Source: a virus
DNA: 37,114 bases
Strand: one strand, 5' to 3'
Virus record (IMG/VR): IMGVR_UViG_3300021964_000199
Span: 1 to 37,114 of that record
Positions 19,602 to 24,998 of the stretch are shown here, piece by piece; position 1 is the stretch's first letter, and every line of letters begins with the position of its first letter. The translations under genes and the position numbers were made by a program. A model generated the notes under the pieces. It worked only from the letters and a program-made list of their open reading frames with translations. It was not told where the DNA came from and did no database searches.

Positions 19602-20010
19602 ACATTAAACCAAAGTATTTTATTACAGGTGAAGTCGGCATCGGGAGTCGGAAAGCTGGGGATACGTAAAAGTATACACTAGAAAGGCAAACCCAGTACC
19701 CAAGGATAGTTGAACAGGTTTAATTAGCATTAATAATCTCTATGCCCGCTCACGCCCTAAACATCAGTTACTGATTGGGTTTCTACTGTATAATTACCAG
19801 CATATTTTTTTAGACTTACATAACATATATGCAACGTCTAAGTTAACATATGTAGGTCAATGACTATACAGATACAGTTCTAGAAATAAGGTAGGTATAT
19901 AAATATTCTGTACAGTACTACTGTATACTGTATCTGTATAGACATATATAACCTACATATGACCAGTATATAAATTAAAATACATACCTATGGTAGTTAA
20001 ATGACATACC
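19602..20010. other. Divergent control region, possible replication origin
   Basis: No gene fits between the terminase and the first plus-strand gene (617 bases). The left part (19626-19790) is less AT-rich and contains AAACCCA (19689) complementary to TGGGTTT (about 19776). The part from 19800 is very AT-rich, with TTAGAC/GTCTAA pairing around 19809-19841, the large inverted repeat described separately, and repeated words built from CATATG, TACAG and ACATACCT. Divergent late and early units plus an AT-rich inverted repeat are what one expects of a control region or origin. No replication protein is recognisable in the window, so origin function is unproven. Confidence 0.45.
19847..19961. repeat. 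Large interrupted inverted repeat
   Basis: CATATGTAGGT (19847-19857) and CTATACAGATACAG (19864-19877) are matched exactly, in reverse order, by CTGTATCTGTATAG (19928-19941) and ACCTACATATG (19951-19961). That gives 25 identical base pairs in two blocks per arm around a 50-base AT-rich centre. The centre contains the smaller inverted words TACAG and CTGTA. This could bind a dimeric regulator or initiator, or extrude as a cruciform. Confidence 0.8.
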
Positions 20011-20040
20011 TTGAAGGCATATGATATTCATAGCTATATA
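20011..20040 (+). promoter_or_regulatory. Possible early promoter
   Basis: TTGAAG (20011-20016), 18 bases, TATATA (20035-20040). The -35 box matches four of six bases and the -10 box is acceptable but in AT-rich DNA, so chance matches are likely. It lies about 45 bases upstream of the first shared-loop hairpin and would drive the first early genes. Confidence 0.35.
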
Positions 20041-20084
20041 TAGAAACCATACAGTCCAATTAATTACGAATGACTTTAAGGTAT

Positions 20085-20116
20085 GTAAGTCTGTTATCCT
20101 TGCGGAACAGACTTAC
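20085..20116 (+). promoter_or_regulatory. Shared-loop hairpin 1
   Basis: GTAAGTCTGTT and AACAGACTTAC form eleven perfect pairs around the loop ATCCTTGCGG. It lies 35 bases before the first early ATG and has no T run, so it is not a simple terminator. The loop fits the pattern WWMCTTNYGD shared by six hairpins in the early region whose stem sequences are unrelated. Confidence 0.8.
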
Positions 20117-20151
20117 TCTGTTTCTCTAGTTAACTAAAAAAGGAGATTAAA

Positions 20152-20397
20152 ATGCTAGAAATTAAGGACGCTGTAGAAGTTCAAGAAACAGATACAGCTG
20201 AAAAGACAGAGCCAACTGCTAAGACTTTCGAGTGCAAGGCGGTTACTCACGAAGGTGATAGAAACGTGAAGTTAGGTTTTAACTTCCGAGAAAGTCGCAG
20301 CAAAAAAGATGGCGATGGCTATACAGACTATCAATTCTGGTATAGAAATCTATGTAAACCTTGTGGTCAACAAATCCTATTAGAAGCCCAAAAGTAA
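20152..20397 (+). CDS. First early protein, small cysteine-bearing orphan
   Basis: 81 residues after an AAAGGAG site. The first 25 residues are acidic and look disordered (MLEIKDAVEVQETDTAEKTE); the rest contains one cysteine (FECKAV) and a C-x2-C pair (LCKPCGQQ), which could hold a metal. It is the first gene of the plus-strand region, followed by a strong terminator, so it is a monocistronic unit. First early genes of phages often encode host-takeover proteins; function here is unknown. Confidence 0.65.
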   Translation: MLEIKDAVEVQETDTAEKTEPTAKTFECKAVTHEGDRNVKLGFNFRESRSKKDGDGYTDYQFWYRNLCKPCGQQILLEAQK

Positions 20398-20407
20398 TAG
20401 GTATGTA

Positions 20408-20449
20408 CAGTATGTCTGGTACTAAATGTGCCAGACTACTGTTTTTTTT
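20408..20449 (+). terminator. Rho-independent terminator
   Basis: CAGTATGTCTGG and CCAGACTACTG pair over eleven bases with one bulged T, and eight T follow directly (20442-20449). It ends the first early unit 10 bases after the stop codon. Confidence 0.85.
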
Positions 20450-20481
20450 AAATGAAACTATCTACAAAAACGTGATAAGTC

Positions 20482-20515
20482 GATACAACGCTTTTACTTA
20501 CGTAAGCGTTATATC
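20482..20515 (+). promoter_or_regulatory. Shared-loop hairpin 2
   Basis: GATACAACGCTT and AAGCGTTATATC pair with one C-A mismatch around the loop TTACTTACGT. It ends about five bases before the AGGAGG site of the next gene, at the head of the second early unit. Loop pattern as in hairpin 1. Confidence 0.75.
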
Positions 20516-20530
20516 TGTATAGGAGGAATA

Positions 20531-20839
20531 ATGATTAATAAATTTAAGCAATTGAATCAAGTTCGAAAGAACTTTTTAGAGATTAATTGGCGAAGTTATT
20601 TGTATTATAGATATGTATATAAATATTTATGGCGAATTATAGATAAAAAATACATAGCTATGGAAAAAGATGGCTTAAAACAATTTACTATCAAGTTTAA
20701 TAAAGAATTTAAAACTGATTTTACAGAAGAAGAACTTGATATGTTGCATGGCGACTACATAGTAGGCGCTGTTTTTTGGGATTCAATACAAGAAGATATT
20801 GATATGATGTTAGAAAGGCGAAATAATGAGAAGAGATAG
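20531..20839 (+). CDS. Early orphan protein, basic and aromatic
   Basis: 102 residues with AGGAGG six bases before ATG. The first half is basic and tyrosine-rich (NWRSYLYYRYVYKYLWRIID), the second half acidic and helical (TDFTEEELDMLHGDYIVGAV). No motif recognised. Heads a three-gene unit; its end overlaps the next gene by 14 bases. Confidence 0.6.
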   Translation: MINKFKQLNQVRKNFLEINWRSYLYYRYVYKYLWRIIDKKYIAMEKDGLKQFTIKFNKEFKTDFTEEELDMLHGDYIVGAVFWDSIQEDIDMMLERRNNEKR

Positions 20840-21077
20840 ATATTATAAAAATTGGTGGAATAATTACAAACAAGTACCTATAGGTAGAAAAAGGTATTAC
20901 GAAACATTACGTAAACCTAGATTTGTTTGGTTACATAAAAAATTGTTTAAATTAAGCGACTGGTTATATGACCTTGCATATAACATTAGAAAATTTAACA
21001 AGGAATATAACGAAATTGAATACCAAAAAATGCGTTATAGAACTATATATAAAACAGTGGAAGTTGAACAATGTTAA
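20826..21077 (+). CDS. Early orphan protein, very basic
   Basis: 83 residues, rich in K, R, Y and W (RYYKNWWNNYKQVPIGRKRY), possibly nucleic-acid binding. The start lies inside the end of the previous gene with GAAAGG eleven bases upstream. Ends in EVEQC. Function unknown. Confidence 0.55.
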   Translation: MRRDRYYKNWWNNYKQVPIGRKRYYETLRKPRFVWLHKKLFKLSDWLYDLAYNIRKFNKEYNEIEYQKMRYRTIYKTVEVEQC

Positions 21078-21238
21078 ACGCAATTAAACTTGATACACTT
21101 CGGTTAGATACTGGTAAACCATTGATAATCATTGATGTTGATGATAACAAAAAAAACAGTATATTTTTAACTATAAAAGATACAGAAGTGTTATCACTAT
21201 ATTTTAAATATGCACAAGAAGTACTAGATAACAAATAA
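21071..21238 (+). CDS. 55-residue early orphan
   Basis: ATG at 21071 overlaps the previous stop by seven bases, in another frame. The product starts MLNAIKLDTLRLDTGKPLII and ends YFKYAQEVLDNK: a beta-hairpin-like front followed by one helix. It is supported by tight packing between two other early features and an intact frame. Function unknown. Confidence 0.5.
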   Translation: MLNAIKLDTLRLDTGKPLIIIDVDDNKKNSIFLTIKDTEVLSLYFKYAQEVLDNK

Positions 21239-21239
21239 C

Positions 21240-21269
21240 GTTGTCGTATATCCTTTTGAATACGACAAC
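21240..21269 (+). promoter_or_regulatory. Shared-loop hairpin 3
   Basis: GTTGTCGTAT and ATACGACAAC form ten perfect pairs around the loop ATCCTTTTGA. It starts two bases after the previous stop and ends 19 bases before the next ATG. Confidence 0.8.
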
Positions 21270-21288
21270 TTTCATGAAAGGAGATTAT

Positions 21289-21555
21289 ATGAAGACTGTT
21301 GTATGTGGTTATTGCCAAGATAATGTAGAAACAATGCGTGATAGATACTGGTATCACTCTACTAAAACTGGAACAAAGTATCCATTGTTTATACATGGTA
21401 GCTGCGGTGTAAAGATATTTGAGCAAAACGAAAATATCTGGACATTTCACAATCTAGGCAAACAACATAGCAAGGCTATTATCACACCTACTGAGATGAA
21501 AAAAGAAGTAGAAATTGATGAAGTAATCTATGAACAGAGTAAGCTAAACATATAA
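21289..21555 (+). CDS. Small zinc-finger-like early protein
   Basis: 88 residues. ATG at 21289 is chosen for its AAAGGAG site; an earlier in-frame TTG would start inside the hairpin. Residues 5-8 are C-G-Y-C and a histidine and cysteine follow in FIHGSCGVKIF, a plausible zinc site, next to an aromatic segment DRYWYHSTKTGTKYPLF. The tail is acidic and helical. Function unknown. Confidence 0.6.
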   Translation: MKTVVCGYCQDNVETMRDRYWYHSTKTGTKYPLFIHGSCGVKIFEQNENIWTFHNLGKQHSKAIITPTEMKKEVEIDEVIYEQSKLNI

Positions 21556-21563
21556 TGTATAGC

Positions 21564-21721
21564 TAGAGTGTATATGCCCTATGTACACTCTATGGTATAT
21601 GTACGTATGCTTATGGGGACGAACCATATAAAAAAGGCAGAGCCTACAGTACGAGAGCGAATGATGAAGCAGTCGTGCCACTGGAGTACGAGTAATCTAG
21701 TAGCTTGTTGACTACTGTAGG
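21564..21721 (+). ncRNA. Structured RNA or leader, two-domain
   Basis: In the 192-base gap before the next gene, TAGAGTGTA (21564-21572) pairs perfectly with TACACTCTA (21584-21592). CCTACAGTA (21643-21651) pairs perfectly with TACTGTAGG (21713-21721), enclosing 61 bases with smaller complementary words (CAGT/ACTG, TAGT/ACTA) and the word TAGTAGCTTGTTGACTA. There is no open frame and no T run after either stem. It may be a leader of the downstream gene or a separate small RNA; it is not a tRNA, as no T-arm is found. Confidence 0.55.
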
Positions 21722-21747
21722 AGGATTTTAAATAGAAAGGAATAACT

Positions 21748-21960
21748 ATGGATATAGTAGCAGTAAGACAAGCAATAGAGGTCTTGTCACCATTATTAAA
21801 TGCCAATCAAGTTGGTCAATTAGAAGCAATGGTAGGACAAGGTATCATTAATTATCATGAGCAACAAGCTGAAAGTCGTTATAAAAACGATTTAAATCAG
21901 TTAAGTATAGATATGAAACTAGATGTAGATGCATCTGATTTTGGAGAGCCACCATTCTAG
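21748..21960 (+). CDS. 70-residue early orphan, helical
   Basis: GAAAGGA lies eight bases before ATG. The protein is one long helix pair (DIVAVRQAIEVLSPLLNANQ, GQGIINYHEQQAESRYKNDL) with an acidic end DASDFGEPPF. No cysteines. It stands alone between the two-domain RNA element and a terminator hairpin. Function unknown. Confidence 0.6.
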   Translation: MDIVAVRQAIEVLSPLLNANQVGQLEAMVGQGIINYHEQQAESRYKNDLNQLSIDMKLDVDASDFGEPPF

Positions 21961-21968
21961 TTATACAT

Positions 21969-22011
21969 TACAGCGTGCTGTATCCTTGCGGACAGCACGT
22001 TGTATTTTTTT
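21969..22011 (+). terminator. Shared-loop hairpin 4, also a terminator
   Basis: TACAGCGTGCTGT and ACAGCACGTTGTA form thirteen pairs (one G-T) around the loop ATCCTTGCGG, identical to the loop of hairpin 1. Seven T follow directly, so it should terminate the upstream unit. It is the only member of the loop family with a T run and lies 60 bases before the next ATG. Confidence 0.85.
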
Positions 22012-22063
22012 AAAAGTGTCTGTTCACAATTACGTGATAACGACAATATGAAAGGAGATAGTA

Positions 22064-22285
22064 ATGTCAAATGACTATCAAAATCCCATTTGTGGGATAA
22101 CAGGTAAAGAAGTTCCATGGAATAAAAGAACATGGATAAGTAGATATATTGATGGTGAATTAAAAACAATCCCATTATATCTAGACATAGATGCAGTACG
22201 TGATTTGCATAGGCAGTCACCTACATACAAAGCTAAAAAAGCAGCATCTGAAGTCACTGAACAAGAGCTAGTGTCTACTGAATAG
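22064..22285 (+). CDS. 73-residue early orphan
   Basis: GAAAGGAG lies six bases upstream of ATG. The sequence has one cysteine and a basic middle (KEVPWNKRTWISRYIDGELK), then a helix with DAVRDLHRQSPTYKAKKAAS. The ICGITGKEVPWNKRTW segment recalls short domains with a metal-bound turn, but only one cysteine is present. Function unknown; its stop codon lies in a hairpin. Confidence 0.6.
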   Translation: MSNDYQNPICGITGKEVPWNKRTWISRYIDGELKTIPLYLDIDAVRDLHRQSPTYKAKKAASEVTEQELVSTE

Positions 22286-22294
22286 TAGGCACTA
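22269..22294 (+). promoter_or_regulatory. Hairpin across a stop codon
   Basis: TAGTGTCTAC and GTAGGCACTA form ten pairs (one T-G) with the loop TGAATA. The gene's stop codon straddles the loop and the right arm, and the AGGAGG of the next gene lies seven bases after the stem. The loop does not fit the shared pattern. It may tune coupling between the two genes. Confidence 0.6.
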
Positions 22295-22309
22295 CGCTAG
22301 GAGGTAACT

Positions 22310-22498
22310 ATGCAAGATATAGACAAACAACTTGAATCATTATCTAAAGAACAATTGATAAACGTTATTAATTGGACTAGACGTGATTTAAACAATGCAG
22401 GCCAGAACAGAGAATTAAACGAATTTGTTCGTGGTTGGTGTCGTATGTTATTAGAAGCTGTAGAATATCAAGTTACAAAAGCGTACGATAAACAATGA
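22310..22498 (+). CDS. 62-residue helical early orphan
   Basis: AGGAGG seven bases before ATG. Two helices (QDIDKQLESLSKEQLINVIN, RELNEFVRGWCRMLLEAVEY) with a single cysteine. Overlaps the next start by four bases (ATGA). First of four small translationally coupled genes. Confidence 0.55.
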   Translation: MQDIDKQLESLSKEQLINVINWTRRDLNNAGQNRELNEFVRGWCRMLLEAVEYQVTKAYDKQ

Positions 22499-22638
22499 AA
22501 TGTTCTGTATACAAATGTAATACAGATATTAGTAACAAACAATATCCATATTACGCTGATATAAATAATGACAAAACATATCAATTAGTATGCGGATTTC
22601 ATTATGCTGATTTAAAAGAAAGGAAAAAATATGACTGA
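22495..22638 (+). CDS. 47-residue zinc-finger-like peptide
   Basis: The ATG overlaps the previous stop (ATGA). The order C3-x4-C8 ... C33-x2-H36 (MKCSVYKCNTD and LVCGFHYADL) is a compact C2CH arrangement suited to one zinc ion. It is too short for most gene callers but is well supported by the coupled start and the spaced metal ligands. Possible nucleic-acid or protein contact role. Confidence 0.55.
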   Translation: MKCSVYKCNTDISNKQYPYYADINNDKTYQLVCGFHYADLKERKKYD

Positions 22639-22750
22639 AAAACAAATTAAACAATCATTAAGTTTAATTAACGAAGCGTTACAATTGTTGCAAAAACAAC
22701 TTTCTAATCATCAACAGATATTAAAGCTGTTATTGGAGGAAAAAGAATGA
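22631..22750 (+). CDS. 39-residue coiled-coil peptide
   Basis: AAAGGA lies upstream of ATG at 22631. The product is one leucine-rich helix (SLSLINEALQLLQKQLSNHQ, then ILKLLLEEKE) with heptad-like spacing, so it may dimerise. Overlaps both neighbours by a few bases. Confidence 0.45.
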   Translation: MTEKQIKQSLSLINEALQLLQKQLSNHQQILKLLLEEKE

Positions 22751-22944
22751 CTGTTTACGAATATGTAGATGATAATGCAAAAGCTGATGAAAATTGTTTA
22801 ACTGTTGATTTCTATTTTGATAGCAATGTTACACTTAAACAAGCAGAAAAAATTGTAGATAAAATGGTTGCAGATAATTTTGATAAAATCAAAGCACATA
22901 CAGCAACTATATTTGTCAAATCGCCATTTCTCAGCAACAACTAG
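22747..22944 (+). CDS. 65-residue early orphan
   Basis: ATGA overlap with the preceding gene and TTGGAGG nine bases before ATG. Beta-strand (CLTVDFYFDSNVTL) followed by helix (KQAEKIVDKMVADNFDKIKA) and another strand, a small alpha/beta fold. Last gene before a 573-base non-coding stretch. Function unknown. Confidence 0.55.
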   Translation: MTVYEYVDDNAKADENCLTVDFYFDSNVTLKQAEKIVDKMVADNFDKIKAHTATIFVKSPFLSNN

Positions 22945-22953
22945 AGAAACGCA

Positions 22954-23011
22954 AAGCTACTTACATTGCTAGTATCCCCTTACTAGCCGCAGCCCATAAT
23001 GTAGGTAGCTT
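22954..23011 (+). ncRNA. Upstream stem competing with repeat element copy 1
   Basis: AAGCTACTTACATT (22954-22967) pairs with AATGTAGGTAGCTT (22998-23011) over fourteen bases with one T-G. Inside it GCTAGTA (22968-22974) and TACTAGC (22981-22987) form a second perfect stem with the loop TCCCCT. The right arm reuses eight bases (23004-23011) of the left arm of the large stem downstream, so both cannot form at once, as in attenuators and riboswitches. No ligand or protein is known. Confidence 0.55.
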
Positions 23012-23123
23012 GTAGCACATAAGATAGAACTAAATGACCTCTCGCTTAGACTGGTCAAAGTATGATAACGAACTAAGGCATACACGAAGTTATTTATCTC
23101 AGACTTGTGTGTTACAAGCTATC
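23004..23123 (+). ncRNA. Structured RNA element, copy 1
   Basis: GGTAGCTTGTAGCACA (23004-23019) pairs with TGTGTTACAAGCTATC (23108-23123): sixteen pairs including two G-T. Inside, AGATA/TATCT extends the stem, then TGACC/GGTCA and GTATG/CATAC give two side hairpins, a three-way-junction shape. No reading frame fits. The same outer stem returns in copy 2 with a different interior, which argues that the stem itself is under selection. Confidence 0.65.
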
Positions 23124-23175
23124 TATAATATGTCGACCATTTGGTAACCAATCCATTAGGTCTAATCATATATTA

Positions 23176-23323
23176 GGTAGCTTGTAGCACATAGGACAAT
23201 GGGTGTTATTACACGACTTAAATGCGTGGCATTGAAATAATATGCAAATCGCTCTCTGATAACATCATTGAGTTATCGCTTCACTGATAACATCATTAGA
23301 TGTTTTGTGTGTTACAAGCTATC
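23176..23323 (+). ncRNA. Structured RNA element, copy 2
   Basis: Both sixteen-base arms (23176-23191 and 23308-23323) are identical to those of copy 1. The interior is longer and unrelated; it contains the direct repeat CTGATAACATCATT twice (about 23256 and 23284), GATAAC/GTTATC and AACATC-ATTA-GATGTT hairpins. The flanks TATTAGGTAGC and CTATCTATAA are partly kept too. Tandem copies with conserved stems and free interiors suggest two related small RNAs or two binding platforms. Confidence 0.65.
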
Positions 23324-23388
23324 TATAAATATATAGCTAATACTATGAACTGTACGTCATAACGTGTTGTGAATAGGTGGAAGTAATA

Positions 23389-23455
23389 GCTATCAGAATT
23401 GTGTTCTAAAATATGCGTAAATGTTAATCAATCAGCATTTATAGATAGCAATTCT
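23389..23455 (+). ncRNA. Pseudoknot-capable segment
   Basis: GCTATC (23389-23394) can pair with GATAGC (23444-23449), and the adjoining AGAATTG (23395-23401) with CAATTCT (23449-23455). The order a-b-a'-b' permits either an H-type pseudoknot or two alternative stems; the right-hand words share one base. TAAATG/CATTTA (23418-23423, 23436-23441) forms a hairpin between them. It lies just ahead of shared-loop hairpin 5. Confidence 0.4.
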
Positions 23456-23467
23456 AAAGTAAAAGAT

Positions 23468-23505
23468 GTATGACGTGTCGTTACCTTTTGTACGACACGC
23501 CATAC
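23468..23505 (+). promoter_or_regulatory. Shared-loop hairpin 5
   Basis: GTATGACGTGTCGT and ACGACACGCCATAC pair with one mismatch over fourteen positions around the loop TACCTTTTGT. It ends 12 bases before the ATG of the next unit, overlapping the approach to its GAAAGGA site. An ATG inside the left arm (23470) is in frame with the gene but would destroy the leader, so it is not used as the start. Confidence 0.8.
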
Positions 23506-23517
23506 GAAAGGATATAT

Positions 23518-23949
23518 ATGAAATATAATGGTACAAGTATAGATGCAACTAACAGACCTACAGAAAAGTATGACGTTGAATTTGCATTTATATTAGACAG
23601 AAAAGCAAATGATGAAAGTGCTAATTCTGTATATAAAATTACAGTTGAGGCTGTATCTGCAGTTAATGCTATACAAATGGCACAAGAAATTGTATTTGCA
23701 GAAAAAGCTTCAACATTTGCACATTTTCTCATTAATAAAGCAGAAACAGACGAAATGACTGCTGAACAAATAGCACATGAATCAGAACATATTATGAAAG
23801 GTTGGTTACTTGATGACCCTACAGGTATTCAGGTTTTCAAACAAAATGATAGAGAACTGTTACATGGCATAACAGAAGAAAATGTTATGGAAAGTATGCG
23901 TAATGTTGCTAATGATGCAGAAGAATTTCTAAAGGAACAGGAGAGCTAA
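23518..23949 (+). CDS. 143-residue early protein, acidic
   Basis: Start chosen at 23518 for the GAAAGGA site. Strands at the front (KYDVEFAFILDRKANDESAN, VYKITVEAVSAVNAIQMAQE) give way to acidic helices with HESEHIMKGWLLDDP and an EEFLKEQES end. The HESEH could recall a metal site but lacks wider family context. First gene of the unit that holds the AAA/VWA pair; one-base overlap with the next gene. Confidence 0.6.
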   Translation: MKYNGTSIDATNRPTEKYDVEFAFILDRKANDESANSVYKITVEAVSAVNAIQMAQEIVFAEKASTFAHFLINKAETDEMTAEQIAHESEHIMKGWLLDDPTGIQVFKQNDRELLHGITEENVMESMRNVANDAEEFLKEQES

Positions 23950-24254
23950 TGTTACCAGATGGAATGAAACAAGCTAATCCCCCAGATAAGTATGGCGGAA
24001 GAACAGGTAAAAAACCTACATTATTGACAGATGAAAAGGTTAAAGTCTTGTTATCCATGCCAGGCGAATGGTTTATCATAGGAACACGTGATAAGTGGAT
24101 TAGTGGTGTCAAAGCAAATATAGAGTCTATGACACAAACAAATATATCTCATCTTGCAACTAAAGGCAAGTTTGAGATACAACAAAGAAAAAATGAAGAT
24201 GGACAAATAGACGTTTATTGTCGATTTGTTATGTCTACTCTTGAAGAAGAGTAA
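23949..24254 (+). CDS. 101-residue early protein, possibly DNA-binding
   Basis: TAATG overlap with the previous gene and an AGGAG site. The chain reads like a small winged-helix or SH3-type fold: GEWFIIGTRDKWISGVKANI, then TQTNISHLATKGKFEIQQRK and a final strand DVYCRFVMSTL. HLATKGKFEIQ resembles the recognition helix/wing region of replication-associated wHTH proteins, but this is a weak impression. It precedes the AAA ATPase by 15 bases. Confidence 0.55.
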   Translation: MLPDGMKQANPPDKYGGRTGKKPTLLTDEKVKVLLSMPGEWFIIGTRDKWISGVKANIESMTQTNISHLATKGKFEIQQRKNEDGQIDVYCRFVMSTLEEE

Positions 24255-24269
24255 TAGAAAGGAAATACT

Positions 24270-24998
24270 ATGGAAAATAATACAGCTGATTGCTGGAAAT
24301 TAGTTAATTCTGTAATTGGTAAATCAAATCGTATTTTATTATACGGTCCACCAGGTACAGGTAAAACATACAGTGCAGTAAAGACAAATGCACCATTAAA
24401 TATGGATGGTGACCCAAATGTTTTTGCTGTTACTATGACAGAAGATACTGCTAGTGCTAATCTAGAAGGCTTTTACAAGCCTAGTTCTAGTGGTAACTTT
24501 GAGTGGCATGACGGTATTGCAATACAGTCATGGAGAAATGGTGGTCGACTCATAATTAACGAGATTGACCATGCATCACCAGATGCTATGACATTTCTTC
24601 ACGTTATTCTTGATGACCAAGAAATAGCACAATTAACAATAAACAATGACGATAAGGAAACAGTTAGACCAGCTAGTGGCTTTCAAGTTATAGCTACAAC
24701 TAATAGTCCACCAGAGTCACTACCATTGGCACTGAAAGACAGGTTCCCAGTCAAAATACACGTGGATAGAATACATCCACAAGCTATGGCTAAATTCCCA
24801 AAAGAATGGCACAACGTTATTAACGATACAAGTATGGTTGATGACCCAGAGTCAAGAGTATCTGTACGTTCATGGAAAGAGTTCTTTGACCTACAGGTAA
24901 AGGGATTTGATACAGAAATGGCAGCTAAATTAGTATTTGCTGATAAAGCAGAAGAACTTATAGACGCTGTTTCTTTGGCTAAAGCTGATGTTGAATAA
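24270..24998 (+). CDS. MoxR/CobS-like AAA+ ATPase
   Basis: 242 residues with Walker A YGPPGTGKT (25-33), Walker B RLIINEIDHA (93-102), sensor 1 ATTN (142-145) and an arginine finger in LKDRF (R158), followed by a short helical lid. This set and the compact length match MoxR/CbbQ/CobS-type ATPases, which remodel or load partner proteins and work with VWA-domain partners. The VWA gene follows at once, overlapping by eleven bases. In some cyanophages such pairs are annotated cobS/cobT although a cobalamin role is doubtful; no other cobalt-chelation gene is seen here. Confidence 0.88.
   Translation: MENNTADCWKLVNSVIGKSNRILLYGPPGTGKTYSAVKTNAPLNMDGDPNVFAVTMTEDTASANLEGFYKPSSSGNFEWHDGIAIQSWRNGGRLIINEIDHASPDAMTFLHVILDDQEIAQLTINNDDKETVRPASGFQVIATTNSPPESLPLALKDRFPVKIHVDRIHPQAMAKFPKEWHNVINDTSMVDDPESRVSVRSWKEFFDLQVKGFDTEMAAKLVFADKAEELIDAVSLAKADVE

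Noticed and set aside
19626-19800. A tRNA or other known RNA in the less AT-rich part of the control region
   Set aside because: No T-arm or acceptor pairing was found; only short complementary words such as AAACCCA/TGGGTTT.
19982-20406. ACATACCT boxes as specific operators
   Set aside because: The word or its complement also occurs by chance in AT-rich coding DNA of this window (for example near 12976 and 13522), so only clustering, not the word itself, is notable.
20556-20571. AAGTTC-GAAA-GAACTT followed by T as a terminator
   Set aside because: It lies 25 bases inside an intact gene with a good ribosome site and has only three further T; at most a weak attenuator.
23256-23297. CRISPR-like direct repeat (CTGATAACATCATT twice)
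   Set aside because: Only two copies, inside an RNA element, with no Cas genes; not an array.
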